Shown: piece after piece, positions 22,959-34,500 of the stretch
Position numbering within the stretch: position 1 is the first letter of the stretch
How the letters are laid out: each line of letters begins with the position of its first letter
Assembly: GCF_029784155.1 (NCBI RefSeq)
Contig: NC_073693.1
Span: 138,993,988 to 139,057,987 of the forward strand
Source: Uranotaenia lowii
Taxonomy: Eukaryota; Arthropoda; Insecta; Diptera; Culicidae
Direction: 5' to 3'
DNA length: 64,000 nucleotides
Position numbers and translations under genes: made by a program
Notes under the pieces: model-generated
Databases searched by the model: none
Told to the model about the DNA's origin: nothing
What the model saw: only the letters and a program-made list of their open reading frames with translations

Positions 22959-23154
22959 AGTGTCAAAATGACACTCTAAGACGGAAAAGGGAGTTTTTTT
23001 GTCCAGGCTTCCAGGGTTCGTCCATTAATAAAGTAAAGATGCAATATTAAAAAACTTTTGAGTTCATTTAGGGTCCCCGAAGAAATTTTTCTTTTTTGAA
23101 GCTTCTGAAAAAAGTTACAAGCCTTCAAACTTGCAATAGTGTCCAAATGACACT
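22959..23154. repeat. Repeat E copy 1, bounded by AGTGTCAAAATGACACT palindromes
   Basis: The 17-base palindrome AGTGTCAAAATGACACT (22959-22975) is followed 179 bp later by a near copy, AGTGTCCAAATGACACT (23138-23154). A second copy with the same layout lies at 46969-47154. The sequence between is also alike: TTTTTTTGTCCAGGCTTCCA against TTTTTTTTCCTGGGCTTTCA, both followed by a GCGTCCA/TCGTCCA word. No coding content. Confidence 0.65.
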
Positions 23155-23316
23155 CTAATACGGATGAGGGTTAAATAATTTTGATAAAAAATAATTTGTA
23201 AAACGATTTTGTAAAACGACATATCGAGATAAAAATAATCTTCGAGTGCGTTTGTGGTGTTTATCTGTAGATTGCACCTTATACTGGATAACTGGCGTGC
23301 CATATTTATATGCTGA

Positions 23317-26300
23317 CTAGCTGACCCGGTGTGCTTTGCTACACCTTTCAAAATCGAATGATATTTTCAGAATTTACTCAAATTTTTACTGATTTCAATT
23401 TCATAAGCAACTGCTATACGATGAGAGCTGGAGTTTCGGATGGCAATCCAAAAATAACTTAAACTTATTTTCTGAATCTTGATCCATAAATTTGTGTTAA
23501 AGATCTGATAATTTTATTCTCTTTCTTTAAGCTTCGCCCTAAAAAAGGAGGGTCTCAAATAAATCGTACGCAAATAATCCAACTGATAAAATATGGTTGT
23601 TTTTGCTTGATATATTCTGGATTTATGCTAGAAAACTGATAAGAAAGCCCCTCCCCCCCCCCGTCCTTCTCTCCCCCCTGCTGAATAGGGGGTGATCTTT
23701 AATATTCATACCCATTTTATTCATTCCCAGAAATCTTTTTGTATCAAATATTGTTAAATTGGTTGATAAGTTTTTAAGCTTAACAACAAAATTTATATGG
23801 AACCCCCTCCTTTTTTTCTCCTCTCTACACTGTAAAGCGAAAGGGTCTATAATAATCGTAATAATCTCGTAACCAAGTACCTTTCCATGCCATATTTGTT
23901 TCCATTTGTTGGCTTCGTAAGCATAATCATACCAAAATGATTTTCCATGTTAAGTTTTGTCTAATTCTCTCATCTTCCCTTCCTTTATTCCCGATTATAT
24001 CATCCCACTGCAAAAAAGGAATTGTTTGACGTCAAAAATTTCTCGTATTAAAATACCATCCCATGCCAAATTTGGTTTTATTTGCGTCGTAAATTCTTGA
24101 GTTATGCATAAACTTGAAAGGAAGTACCATCCCCCTTCCGTTCTCCCCATTGAATGGAGGGGTGAGAACATAATATTCATAAAAGTATTTTTTGTTCTCA
24201 AATACTTTTTGATACCAAATTTTATTTCATTTGCTCTATTAATTCTCGAGTTATGCAAAAAAATTGTATGGAAGCCCCCCTTTTTATCTTTCCGTTGAAA
24301 AAAGGTGGCGCTTCAATTTATAATAGAAACATTTCTCGTATCCAAATACCCTCACATGCCAAATATGGTTCAATTTGCTCGATCAGCTCTCCAGTTATAC
24401 TGAAAATTGTAAGGGAGACCTCTTCTCCCCCTTTTCATCCACCTTTTTGAAGGTGTGAGGGATACGAAATATTCATAGAAGCATTTCTCGTACCCCCAAA
24501 TATCATTCCATGCCAAATTTAGTTCCATTTGTTGTTGTAGTTCTTGTGTTATGAAATAAAAATGTTATGAAACTTCCCTCCCTCTTTCCTTTCTCCTCGC
24601 TGGAAGAAGCCAGGGGTATCAAACAATCATTAGAACATGTCACGTTCCCAAACATCCGCCCATGCCAAATTTGGTTCCGTTTGCTTGATTGGTTTTTGAG
24701 TTATGTAAAAAATTAAAATGAAGGCCCTTCCCCCCTTTATATCTCCCTACTGGAAAGAGGGAGGGGTCTCAAATAATCATTGAAATATTATTCGTATCCG
24801 AACACCTTCCCATGCCAAATTTGGTTCCATTTGCTTTATTAGTTTTTGAGTTATGTAAAAAATATGAAAGAGGCCCCTCCCCCTTTAACTGCAGGGAGGG
24901 AGGGGCCTCAAATAATCATTGAAATATTTTTCATATCAAAATACCTTCCCGTGCCAAATTTGATTCCAATATTTTGATTAGTTTTCAAGTTATATGAAAA
25001 ATTGTAAGAAAGACCCCCTCCCCCCCCTTCCTATCACCCCACTGAGAGGAGGGAGGGGTACCTAATATTCATAGGAATATCCTTCGTACCCAAATACCAC
25101 CCCATGCCAATTTTGATACCACTTGCTTGATGGGTGCTCGAGTTATGCAAAAAAATGTCTTTTGTTTGGGAGGCCCCTCCCTCCCTTATTGAGAGAGGGA
25201 GGGGTCTCAAACCATAATAGGAACCTTCCCCGGCCTCCAATACCCCCACCCGTCAAGTTTCACGCAAATCGGTTCAGTAGTTTCCGAGTCTATAGGGAAC
25301 AGACAGACAGACAGACAGACAGAAATTCATTTTTATATATAGGGGAGAATGAGGATACTTGATCCCTGGGGATACTTGATTCCTTTGCTATATCTCGAAA
25401 CTGGAATGTCTGACAAAGATCTAATGTTCTAGAAAAATGTGCCAAAATGAGCAAAACAACAATAGTTGTAGTTTAAAAAATTTTAACAAAATAATTGTTT
25501 GAGTAATTGAGCTTTGTTTGAAAAATTTCACAAAATGTGACTTCAAGATCTTTTTTCATCACTTTAAAATGTTCCTTACATGGGAAAATTATGAAAAAAA
25601 ATATTTGTTCCAATGTATCAATCGTTCGAGCGTAAAATGAACTTCATAATGCCATATTTTCAAAGCAATGGAAAATTCTCAACTTTTTTCAGAATTTTTT
25701 TTCTAAAATGTTGATTATGGGTACAATTGATCCTCTAGAGTTGGGTACAATTGATCCCCCTTCCAAACGGCATATTCTTCGTCTGAATTGATCGTTATGA
25801 TTGCTGATTACGAAATTACTAATATTTATCCAAAAACTAATATTTGTCAAACAATTGTCTGAAGAAAAGAGCAAAAATAATTAATTTTCTCTTAATTATA
25901 AAAAATAGCGCCTTTAAGTATGCAATGTTATTAGCGTTGAGACAAAGTTATAGAATTTTCTTCTTATGTCTGCTATAAATTGTGAAATGAGAACAAACAT
26001 GACCAAAAAAGTCAATAAACATTCTATCTTGGGGTTTTGATTGATTTTTATACAAGGATTAGGGCTTCCTGAATAAAAGATCAAGTCTCCTTCAATAGGG
26101 GATCAAGTCTCCCCTAACTTCAAAAAAATCGCAATTTTTTTACTCCCACGAAAATACTTCTAGTTCATCAAGGGGTTCAAGCATCGTTCTAATTTTTGAA
26201 GCATAGAAACTTGAAGTTACAAGCTGTCAGAAAATGTCAAAGACGGCGAGTTGCTAAATTTTTCCAAAAAGATATGGTGAAAATAAGAAAAGGGGATCAA

Positions 26301-26323
26301 GTATCCCCACTCTCCCCTATAGA
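23317..26323 (-). mobile_element. Helitron 1 copy 2, inverted, split by MITE D
   Basis: On the - strand it ends at 23317-23320 with GGGTCAGCTAG followed by T, and contains the same ~150-bp units (CCATGCCAAATTTGGTTCC and variants near 23900, 24065, 24355, 24510, 24660, 24810, 24950, 25100). The CAGA run and the conserved leader (GGTTCAGTAGTTTCCGAGTC) follow. The body stops at 25341. The last bases of the 5' tip, including the terminal TC, lie beyond the MITE at 26320-26323. It lacks the palindromic element found in copy 1. Confidence 0.85.
25342..26317. mobile_element. MITE D copy 2 (~976 bp, TA target site)
   Basis: The ends GGGGAGAATGAGGATACTTG and, inverted, GGGGAGAGTGGGGATACTTG are flanked by TA (25340-25341, 26318-26319). 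It lies inside the AT-rich 5' tip of the inverted Helitron, separating it from its terminal TC. The interior has more TTGATCCCC-type words (about 25725-25760 and 26070-26115). No transposase. Relatives are at 13799-15322 and 60833-62805. Confidence 0.85.
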
Positions 26324-27011
26324 TGGTGAAGATGTTTTAATCTGAATCAGAATGGGAGAGTGTCACTTTTTATTAAGAAAACAATTAATTTTTTTGTTAA
26401 TTATGAGTTGAGGGAATTGAAATTTTGAGTCAATGGAAAATGTTTTTATTTGTTGTAGCATGTGATTTCCAAAGCATGACCTGCTGCGTTAATCGATAAT
26501 GAAGATAAAGAGAAATTTAAAACCCGGTTAGTCCATCACAAACAACGCGCTGCATAGAATAAAAAGTGTGGAAAGTCCCTGCCGGTTGATGATAGATTTA
26601 GCTAAGATTGTTTTATATGTTAAATAATATCAATCTTATCTGACAAGTAAGATTTCCTATACTGTACCCTTAAAACTTTGCCGGATTTATTCAATTTATT
26701 CGCAAAGCTAAGCAAAACATTCGATGAGAGTAATTCTTATTTTGACTTTTAAAACCCAAAAGTTTAGTCAAAATAATCCTGACTGGATGATGGAAGCCTA
26801 AAATATTATTGAAATCTGTTGATATGGTTGATGAAAAAAATAGTTTTAAGTGATTTTCTTCTTGTTTTTAATTCAATAATTCCTGGAATTTGACCAAATT
26901 GGCCCGGACATTGTCTGGTTTTTGGGTTTTTCAAAAAGCATTAGCATAGCATGGGATGACTATACATATCTTGCGTTGGCTGATACAAGATACAATATAC
27001 AACTTATAATC
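26324..27011. other. Intron stretch, unassigned
   Basis: No gene was recognised. A phrase near 26885-26930 (GGCCCGGACATTGTCTGGTT) resembles repeat F, probably a remnant. Confidence 0.4.
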
Positions 27012-27024
27012 ATAACCAACACAA

Positions 27025-27216
27025 TGGCTTGTGATATAGCTCAGTTGGCAAGTCTGTTGTCTCCTGAGCCGATGTCCGCGAGTTCGAGCCCAAGAGTAAA
27101 CATCGAACACAGTTGTACCGGATAAGTTTTTCAATAACGATTCGCCAACTGTAACGTTGATAAAGTCGCGAATGCCATAAAGATGGTAAAACGACTATAA
27201 TCGAAAAAAAAAATAA
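27025..27216 (+). mobile_element. tRNA-derived SINE, family S1, complete, with 13-bp target duplication
   Basis: The head GGCTTGTGATATAGCTCAGT includes a pol III A box (TAGCTCAGTTGGC). A B box (GAGTTCGAGCC) lies 40 bases on. It is followed by a tRNA-unrelated body and an A-rich tail. The 13-base sequence ATAACCAACACAA stands on both sides (27012-27024 and 27217-27229), which shows target-primed insertion. Other copies are at 44941-45134 (-) and 56288-56325 (fragment). Confidence 0.9.
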
Positions 27217-27439
27217 ATAACCAACACAAGATGCCAAATTAAGTACCTGGATTCAGTGCTCATGTCAAGAGTCTCTTTTGAAAATCAATGTGGTACCATA
27301 ATGCGCACCGTGACAAGTCAATGTTATCACAATAGGGAAGTTCTGAAACAGCCAAACAAACTTTTTAGGTGCAGTCAGGATAAATTTGATAAAGCTGCTA
27401 AAAAACGCTTTTAAAAGCAACATAGATAATAATCATTAC

Positions 27440-27620
27440 TCACATCGAAGGTTTTGTTTGACTTTGCGAATGAAATGAATAAATTCGACAAAATCCGGGT
27501 ATTTTTAAACAAACTCCGGGCAACCGGGCTGGACCAGTCCTTTTCCGAATTTTGTATTAAAGATCCGGGAGAGTCCAAATAAAACCGAGCAATCTGACAA
27601 GTCAATTTAGCAGTGATTAG
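27440..27620 (-). repeat. Repeat F fragment
   Basis: In reverse complement it shares the words TTGCTCGGTTTTATTTGGAC, CCGGATCTTTAA and CCGGTTGCCCGGAG with the element at 52418-52843 (TTGCCCGGTTTTATCCAGG ...). No gene. Confidence 0.5.
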
Positions 27621-28285
27621 TAATGCCGTTTTTGAATCGCTTAAAGTCCATTTTGTGGCAGTAAAATTTAAATGGCGAGAAAAGAACTTTTAACATTTTT
27701 TTTTAAATTTCCCAATGAAACAATACTTTTTACAATTTGCTTTCAACCTGTATATGGTTAGCAACCACGCTTTGCGATAAATAAACGGAAAGGAAATGAA
27801 GTGAATTCAATTCCCCTATATCTGTGGTGGCTCCAGAGACAAGTCTCAGGAGCCATTTTGATGAAGACTTATGCTCGCAACTGAAATTAAAAAAAAAATA
27901 TAGACAATAATACTTTCAGATTTTCGAAGAAGTTTTTTATTTCCTTTTGGTATTATATAAAGCCTTATTTTAAATTTCTCAATGCCGAAGATGACTAATT
28001 TGGCAAAGTTTGCCAAACCTTAACAATTCATTCGTTCAAAAGTTTTAAATTATAGCCTATCTTATAAATGTAAGCTGTTTATCAAAAAATGATGTTTTTA
28101 TATTTTATTATGAATTAGTTTGTAAACTCTTAGCTCGTCAATCAACTCAAAATCTAATCTACTTAAGCTCCTGAAATCTTCCTACTTTACTGCCACCAGT
28201 CAAGTTGATTCAATTTCGTATTGTCCTCCGGTACATTTTAACTTGAAAAGAGGTTGTACATTTTGTATGAAGACAGACCGACTAC
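27621..28285. other. Intron stretch, unassigned
   Basis: No gene or repeat was recognised. Confidence 0.4.
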
Positions 28286-29191
28286 TGTAACACTGTTACA
28301 TGTTGTAAATAATTGCATAGATATATTGTATATATTTTCTTAACTGTTATTTATTTATTTATTTATTTAATATTCGTTATTTATTTATTTAATATTCATT
28401 ATTTATTCATTTAATATTCGTTATTTATTTATTTAAGATTCGTTATTTATTAATTAAATACTATTGTATAGTTTTGTTACTTATTTATTCGTTATTAGAT
28501 TACCAACAAAGAGCAACTAGACCAATAAGCCTTTCCACAAAAAGAATAATTTCAAACTATTCGTTTCGAGCCAAACGATCTTGCATGCAACTTCGCATAC
28601 TAGTTTTTTCTCAAAGGAAGTCGAACTCATAGGTTTTAACATGGCGTTCTTGATTTGGCGTCGCCTTCTGAATTGGACCTAGTAAATGTTGAGATTCAAG
28701 GGCGGATCGGAATGAGAAGGAAGATTGATGTTATGGGGGAATGAAAGGGATATTGCCAACCCATGCCGAGAGCGTATATATGACAAGAACCGACGCTCGA
28801 AAGGTCGATGACCGTCTTCGGAGATCATCGGATTTCCCCTCCAAAGGTCAAAGGATTTTCCTACTTGCGACCTAACTGAGGATCCACGGAACGAAACTCG
28901 ATGACTTTGATCCTGCCCGTGATAAAGGCCGTAGCGAGTGTTTGTTTTTTTTATTTGTTCCGCGTGTAGTAAATGATAGCGCAGTTAGCTAGCTAGTTGT
29001 TGTGCGTGTGCTTTAAACCGTGTGCAAACCTTCAAAATAAAAAGGAAGCCACCACAACGCTTCTAGCGATACACAACCACCACTCGAGCCCGCTATAGGT
29101 CCACGGTTCTGGAAACAAGGTTTTCCCGGCTCTGGATTGCCGGAAGTGAACCACCCGTCAAGACGTGGTTTCAGTGGTCTGGCCCGTTACA
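28286..29191 (+). mobile_element. Candidate LTR (solo or remnant) of an LTR retrotransposon
   Basis: The segment begins TGTAACACTG and ends CCCGTTACA, so TG...CA with a 6-bp inverted repeat TGTAAC/GTTACA. It contains a TATA-like box TATATAT (28775-28781) followed 255 bases later by AATAAA (29036-29041), the order expected for U3, R and U5. An ATTT-type minisatellite (28347-28460) lies in the U3 part. No partner LTR, gag or pol was found nearby and no clear target duplication, so it may be a solo LTR. Bel/Pao LTRs often have such TGTAAC termini, but that assignment is inference. Confidence 0.45.
28347..28460. repeat. TTATTTATTTATTTAATATTCG minisatellite
   Basis: Four to five units of about 28 bases built from TTATTTATTTAATATTCG, with small changes. 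Confidence 0.85.
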
Positions 29192-30505
29192 CCCCTTCCA
29201 GACCACCAAAACATCCAGTTCCTTGATCGAAATCATCACCGCTAAACTTCATCAACATCGACACGCCGTAAGGTAATCCGTTCCCGGTCCCTGAGTCCGT
29301 CGGTGATATTCCGCCAGCAGAAGGATCTATTTTCGGCAACCGGCCGACCAATCAACTCTACTTTGCCGACGTAAGCCGAATGGTACTGTAAGTACAGAAA
29401 TAGATCATACCCATGCGCATGTGAGGAGATATTTTTGCCCAACTATAATTAATTAGCCACACACAGTTTTGGAAACCCTTCCGATCCGAGGTTTCCCAGT
29501 TGGGCTTAGCCAATAACAGCCCATTCTGAACCAAAAGCACACGTAAGGAAAGTAATAGTAGGAAAAGGAACAGTAAAGTCAAAATGTAATCCTAGGTAAA
29601 ACCAAATAAAATAACTAGAATAAGATTTTGTAAAACCATGTAAATACGTTCTGATCTTGTTTTTTCTCGTTCGCCAATATACGACCCAACATGTCTCGTC
29701 AACCCACTAATTAAATCTACTTACTTTCCCAGAACTTAAAGTCGAAATTGAGAAAGTCGTTTCACGTGTTCTATCCGTTAGTTTATAGTCTAATTTTTCC
29801 TGTAGTTTATTTTCTTCTACTTCGGGACGAACTGCTCGAGAAATAAGTTCCCTCGCTTACGCCTCGATCACTAAGGGGAGAAGGGGAAAGTGAGTTCCTC
29901 CTGTGACGAGAACGCAAGCGTGTGTTTTTTCAAACGGATAGACCGTGGTTTGCGTCCCAGCTACCTCTTCGAATCGAAGGTGTAACTTCCGGAGTAATTT
30001 TCTCTAATGTTGGTCTTCCCGATTTTTCCGCATCCGTTTTTGGATCTTTAGGAAAACCCGCCCTGAGGTTGGGATTCTCGCCGGGCAACAACCCTTGACG
30101 AGCGGTCCTCGAAAGAGGTGGCGCTTAAATCGCTCGTTTACGAACGCAACAAAATATTCAGAGATTCTCATCCCTAGTCGCACACGTGCGTACTGACATC
30201 CCGCGCCTGCTACACTACCAGAAGTTTTTTCCCCGTCCAACCATTCAAAACTCTAATGAAGTCATCCTGGAGTTAAAATGCATGTGAAACTCATTCTAAA
30301 AACTAATTTTAAACTTTCCTCTTGCCCATCTTTTCCATTCCCGGTTAAAATGCTAACATCACGGTCTCATCACGTCGGTAACGCAAAAAAAAAACACTTC
30401 GGATTAAACACGCCTGAATCAACTGCAAAACGCGATGCTGCCGATGTTAACACGTTGTGATTGCCGCATGGAATTTATGCGCATGAAAAAAAAAACATCC
30501 CCGCA
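29192..30505. other. GC-richer intron stretch after the candidate LTR, unassigned
   Basis: It may be the untranslated leader of the LTR element, or unique intron. No gag-like frame follows. The frames 29242-29582 (-), 30004-30240 (-) and 30278-30460 (+) have no domain. Confidence 0.35.
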
Positions 30506-30577
30506 ACTAACGACTAACCCATGCTCATGCACAATTTAACCCACCCGCTGCTGCTGTTGGTAAATTGACAAACGCAG
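30506..30577 (+). promoter_or_regulatory. Branch-point region and splice acceptor of the Ser-rich exon
   Basis: Two CTAAC-type branch-point matches (ACTAACGACTAACC, 30505-30518) precede a CT-rich stretch and the acceptor AG at 30576-30577. Choosing this AG gives a phase-1 start, which joins to the phase-1 end of the previous exon as an Ala codon. Confidence 0.6.
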
Positions 30578-30916
30578 CAATCTCATCACCCGAATCGCCG
30601 GCTCCATCCTCATCATCACCTTTGCCGTCTTCGTCATCTGAATCGTGGTCCACATCCTTGCCGGAGGCACCGCCGTCGTCAGCTGTGAATGCGGCCTCGT
30701 TTACCACAAAACAGACCTCCAACGGCAACGGCGACAGCATGAGCAGTTCAACTAGTTCATCGACACCCCCGCAGGCATCCTTGGAAGAGGATGAAGTGGG
30801 AGCAGGACTCGAAGCCACAGACAGGACTACGGAATCTAATAAACCGGCATCGTTGGTTGCAGCATCATCGCCTAGTTTGACACAACCAATGCAGACGGAT
30901 CCGGCGACCTCCAAAG
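30578..30916 (+). CDS. Internal exon: Ser/Pro-rich linker, symmetric phase 1-1
   Basis: 339 bp, 113 codons. The acceptor AG is at 30576-30577, and the donor GTAAGT starts at 30917 after AAAG. It joins in frame to the Ig exon 11822-12007. The protein is low complexity: ISSPESPAPSSSSPLPSSSS, then a few charged and Ala/Ser-rich stretches (SLEEDEVGAGLEA) and a Thr/Ser end (DPATSKG). There are no Cys, so it is not another Ig domain; it reads as a flexible, probably O-glycosylated spacer. The GC content is higher than the flanks and the codon choice is like that of the other exons. Because it is phase 1-1 it could be skipped without a frame change. The opposite strand is also open (30525-30914) but reads as the complement of Ser-rich codons. 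Function is inferred only. Confidence 0.75.
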
Positions 30917-31309
30917 GTAAGTGAAGCGCAAGTTAAGATGTGACTGTTGTATTTAGGTCCCTAGTTGTGTTTACTTGAGCAAAATCAACAGACGACAATG
31001 TTAAAATGGTTGGCTAGTGCTAAATAGTGTGCCTATGAAAATACAAGCCTTGGTGGGTGATTTCCACTCAATAGTTAGCTGGCAATTATCTTGACTAACG
31101 TCGACCTTTTTGTTCAACATGGACCAGTTGCTAAATTACCCTAACATTAACTCACAACTCGCAGCAGCTAATTGGGTTTATTTATTTGTTAATGCTTTGC
31201 AATGATGACTAATTGGCGCGCTTGATAAAACCTCTCACATCCCTTAACTTTATGGATTCGATCGTCTTCACTTTTATTCAAATTTTAACTCACTATTGGA
31301 TCCTCTAGG
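30917..31309. other. Start of the next intron, unassigned
   Basis: Begins with GTAAGT. No gene or repeat was recognised. Confidence 0.5.
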
Positions 31310-31590
31310 ACTTCTTAAAGGATTTATCATGTGAACTTCAGTTTAATTGTTGATTTTAAGCTGTATTTGGAACTCACACTGGAACTTTTCTAGATTTTTC
31401 TCATTCCTGCCCAAATTAGCTTCAGCATTGGGCGCTATCTTAAAAACCACTCGACAGATTGTCACCAAATTATGCACACGTATACATTACATTACCAGGT
31501 AGCTGAAAATTTCGTCAATTTTTATTCATGCATTCAAAAGTTATTCACTAAATAAAGTGTTGCATTATTTTTCGAATACACTCCTTAAAC
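31310..31590. repeat. Repeat G copy 1
   Basis: Shares order and words with 48577-48790: TAGGACTTCTTAAAGGATTT against TAGGACTCCTTAAAACATTT, then ATCATGTGAACTTCAGT, CTGCCCAAAT, TTCAAAAGTTATTCAC and TTTTTCGAATACACTCCTTA. No coding content. Confidence 0.6.
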
Positions 31591-34500
31591 CGCGAAGAAG
31601 TTCAATATCTTCCCTCTTACATGAACCAAATCTATGAAAATATACGTGCTTTTGGTGAAAATGTCCGGAAAATCGATTGAACATAGTTTCAAACACCACA
31701 AAAATCCAGAAAAAACACTTATTTGGGCTGGAAATTCTTGAACCAAATAGACCTTATCTTGTGTGATTTTTTCCGAAGAATCACATGTAACTTGTTGAAC
31801 TATATTACACTTAGCAAAATAAAATTATGGCTGATTTAACCTTCAACTCCCCTATATTTTTCAATTAATTATTCCAGTAATCAAGCGAAGGCTATTTGAG
31901 CCACCGCATGCATCGAAAATTGAAGCTATAGCCATTTTACCCTTAATTTTTCAAAATTTTTAATATAAATCAGAAAAAGCATGATCGGACTGGAAAATCT
32001 TGGAGCAAATAAGTCCTATTTAATATGCTTTTTTCTGAGCACGGTGCTTTTATGGAAGATGTTTAAAAGATAAAATACAGTAACTCTAATTTTTTCAGAA
32101 ATGAAAAATTTAGCCTTTTCTGAATCATTTTCAGGCAAAATTAAAATATTTGGTCGGTGAGTCCTCATACGTTTTGTTTTTTTGAAGATTTGTAGTCCAT
32201 ATTTAGAAATTATTACCTGTAAATTTATTCCAGTGCAATGGAATAGTAACTTTTTTCATGAAAAACTTATTTTTTTATTTCTACTGAAATATTTTGTCAT
32301 TCTGAAACAATAAAAAATGTCAACGCCTGGAATGATAAGTGATTTGGACTTCCTGAAAAACTTACTTTTATATGAATATTTTATTTTAAATTTTATTATT
32401 TGGAATATCCTTGTTATTATTGGTGTTATCCAAATGTAACATGAGTTTATATTTATGTGTGTGTATCTTGGAGAACTAATTCTGGTTAAAAAAAATGTTA
32501 TGATACATGAATAAGAACAGTCCAACACCATTTGATTGGTTTCCAACAAAATACTAAAAATATTTTTTTTTTTCAAAATTGTTCATTGCAATATTTCCAC
32601 AATATTTGCAGGCTCTGGTGCATATGGGTATGCACTTTTGAAAACAAAAATTTAATTTTTGATGATGTCACTCGTTTACGGCATTTTTAAAATAAATTTA
32701 AAGATAAATATTAGGTTTAAACATATCTAAGAAGACCAGTTTTCAATATAATTTTGTTAAAAGTTAAAGTACTTGCACTGAAATCTGCTTATCTTCCGCT
32801 ACATAACATCTATTTTAAATTTCTTTTTCTCATATTGATGGTGATTAAATTTTCTTTTAATCATTTGAACTTCATTTTTACTTAAGAATTGAAGTACTGC
32901 CGATATTTTCATATTCATGATCAACAAAACGATGAAAAACTATTTTTTTTTTCTAGAGAAATTTCTATTTTATCGACAGTTTTGGACCTGATCTATGCGT
33001 TTTATTATTTTTTTTGTTTTGTTTTTATGGATTTCTATGGTTTATTCAAATCAATGATTTCTATACTTTTTGCCATAATTGGTATACAATTGTAGAAGTT
33101 ATGATTGTTTTTCTGTAACATAAATGCTTCATTATGGTTCTATTTATTAATAAAGAGACCTTCAGTGTACAGTAGAATAATTAAAATAAGTGAGGCATGA
33201 ACAAAATATGATGAATCTGACGCGCTGCAGGCTAGTTTGCCATCGATAATCTGCAATTCACTTTTGCCAACAATACTGATAATTTTTGTACATGTAAAAT
33301 CGACAAAAGGATTGAAATACATTTTTTTAGAAAAAATCCAAATTTATCACAGTTTTAGACTAGATTCATCCATTAAATAAACTTATTTCCAAAAAACTGT
33401 AAAATTTTATTTAAAACAATGAATTTAAGAGATGATTTAAATAATATAGTGGGTTGGAAATCATGGAACTAAGATTATTTATTCTTAACATTAATGCTAG
33501 CTCTTTGAATAAAACGGAAGAATCACAGAGTGCAGCAGGGCTACAAAACTTGGGCTAGAAAATAATGAAAACAAAAAGGTTAAAGCAAACTCCAGGCTTA
33601 TAATGAAAATTGTATCAAAAGACAGAAACAAGCAAAATTTAAGCTAGATTGAACTGCTGTAGCGATTTGCATTGAGTCTGAAGTGCGATTGGAATTTTGA
33701 GACATTTAACTCAGGAGAAGTATAAAAACGGATTTCTTATCAAAGATGTTTTTTAACGTATCGTTAACTTTCCAATATTCATTATCGTTATATTTTTTTT
33801 CAAAGCTTAAATTAAGGCAAACGTTTCTACTCCTGATCGCATTACGATAAGAGTTATAAAAATTATAGCGGTTCCTAGTGTTTACTAATTTTCTTAATCA
33901 TTGAGCTTTTTTTTCAATAAAATTTCCTCCAGTGTTGCTACAAACAAAAAATCTAAAAATTATGGATTCAAATGGATTCATATTATTTTAGATAATTCTA
34001 GTAATTTCAGATAATTTGACCCTCTCAGACTACTAACAGGATTTGCCAGCCAATTTTTTAATAAAATTTTAGGATACGAAGATACTTTTTAAGCATTTTT
34101 TATGTTAAACAGCTCTGTAACTAGTTTAAAAAAAAAATGAAAATTTTTCAAAGTTTTTAATGACATTGTTGAGTTCAATTTAAAAGTATTAAAAGTTAAA
34201 ACTTAGAGAATTAGCTCCTTTGAAATTATAAAAAACCAAAAATATATTTATTTTTTGAAGATTTCAAATAGAAAATTTTCAAAAAAATATTTTGTATGGG
34301 GGGTCGCCGACAAAATATTTTAATTTTCGGTGAAAATGAACCGGAAGAAGCTCTACTTTCTACCCATGCAAAAATTAGCGTTACTGTATTTTTTTTCTTT
34401 AAGTCCTTCTACTAAACACACCGTGTGAGAAATCGAATAAAGGCGATTTGAGCCACCGTTTATACCGGAAAATGGAGTTATGGTTGTTTAAACCCTTAAT

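Noticed and set aside
27025..27095. tRNA gene
   Set aside because: A and B boxes are present but there is no acceptor-stem pairing; it is the head of SINE S1.
28286..30505. Complete LTR retrotransposon
   Set aside because: No second LTR, gag, protease, RT or integrase motif was found in either direction.
30525..30914. Acidic 129-residue protein on the - strand
   Set aside because: It is the complement of the Ser-rich exon; the splice sites and frame phase support the + strand.
30578..30916. A third Ig domain
   Set aside because: There is no Cys or Trp pattern; the composition is Ser/Pro/Ala-rich.
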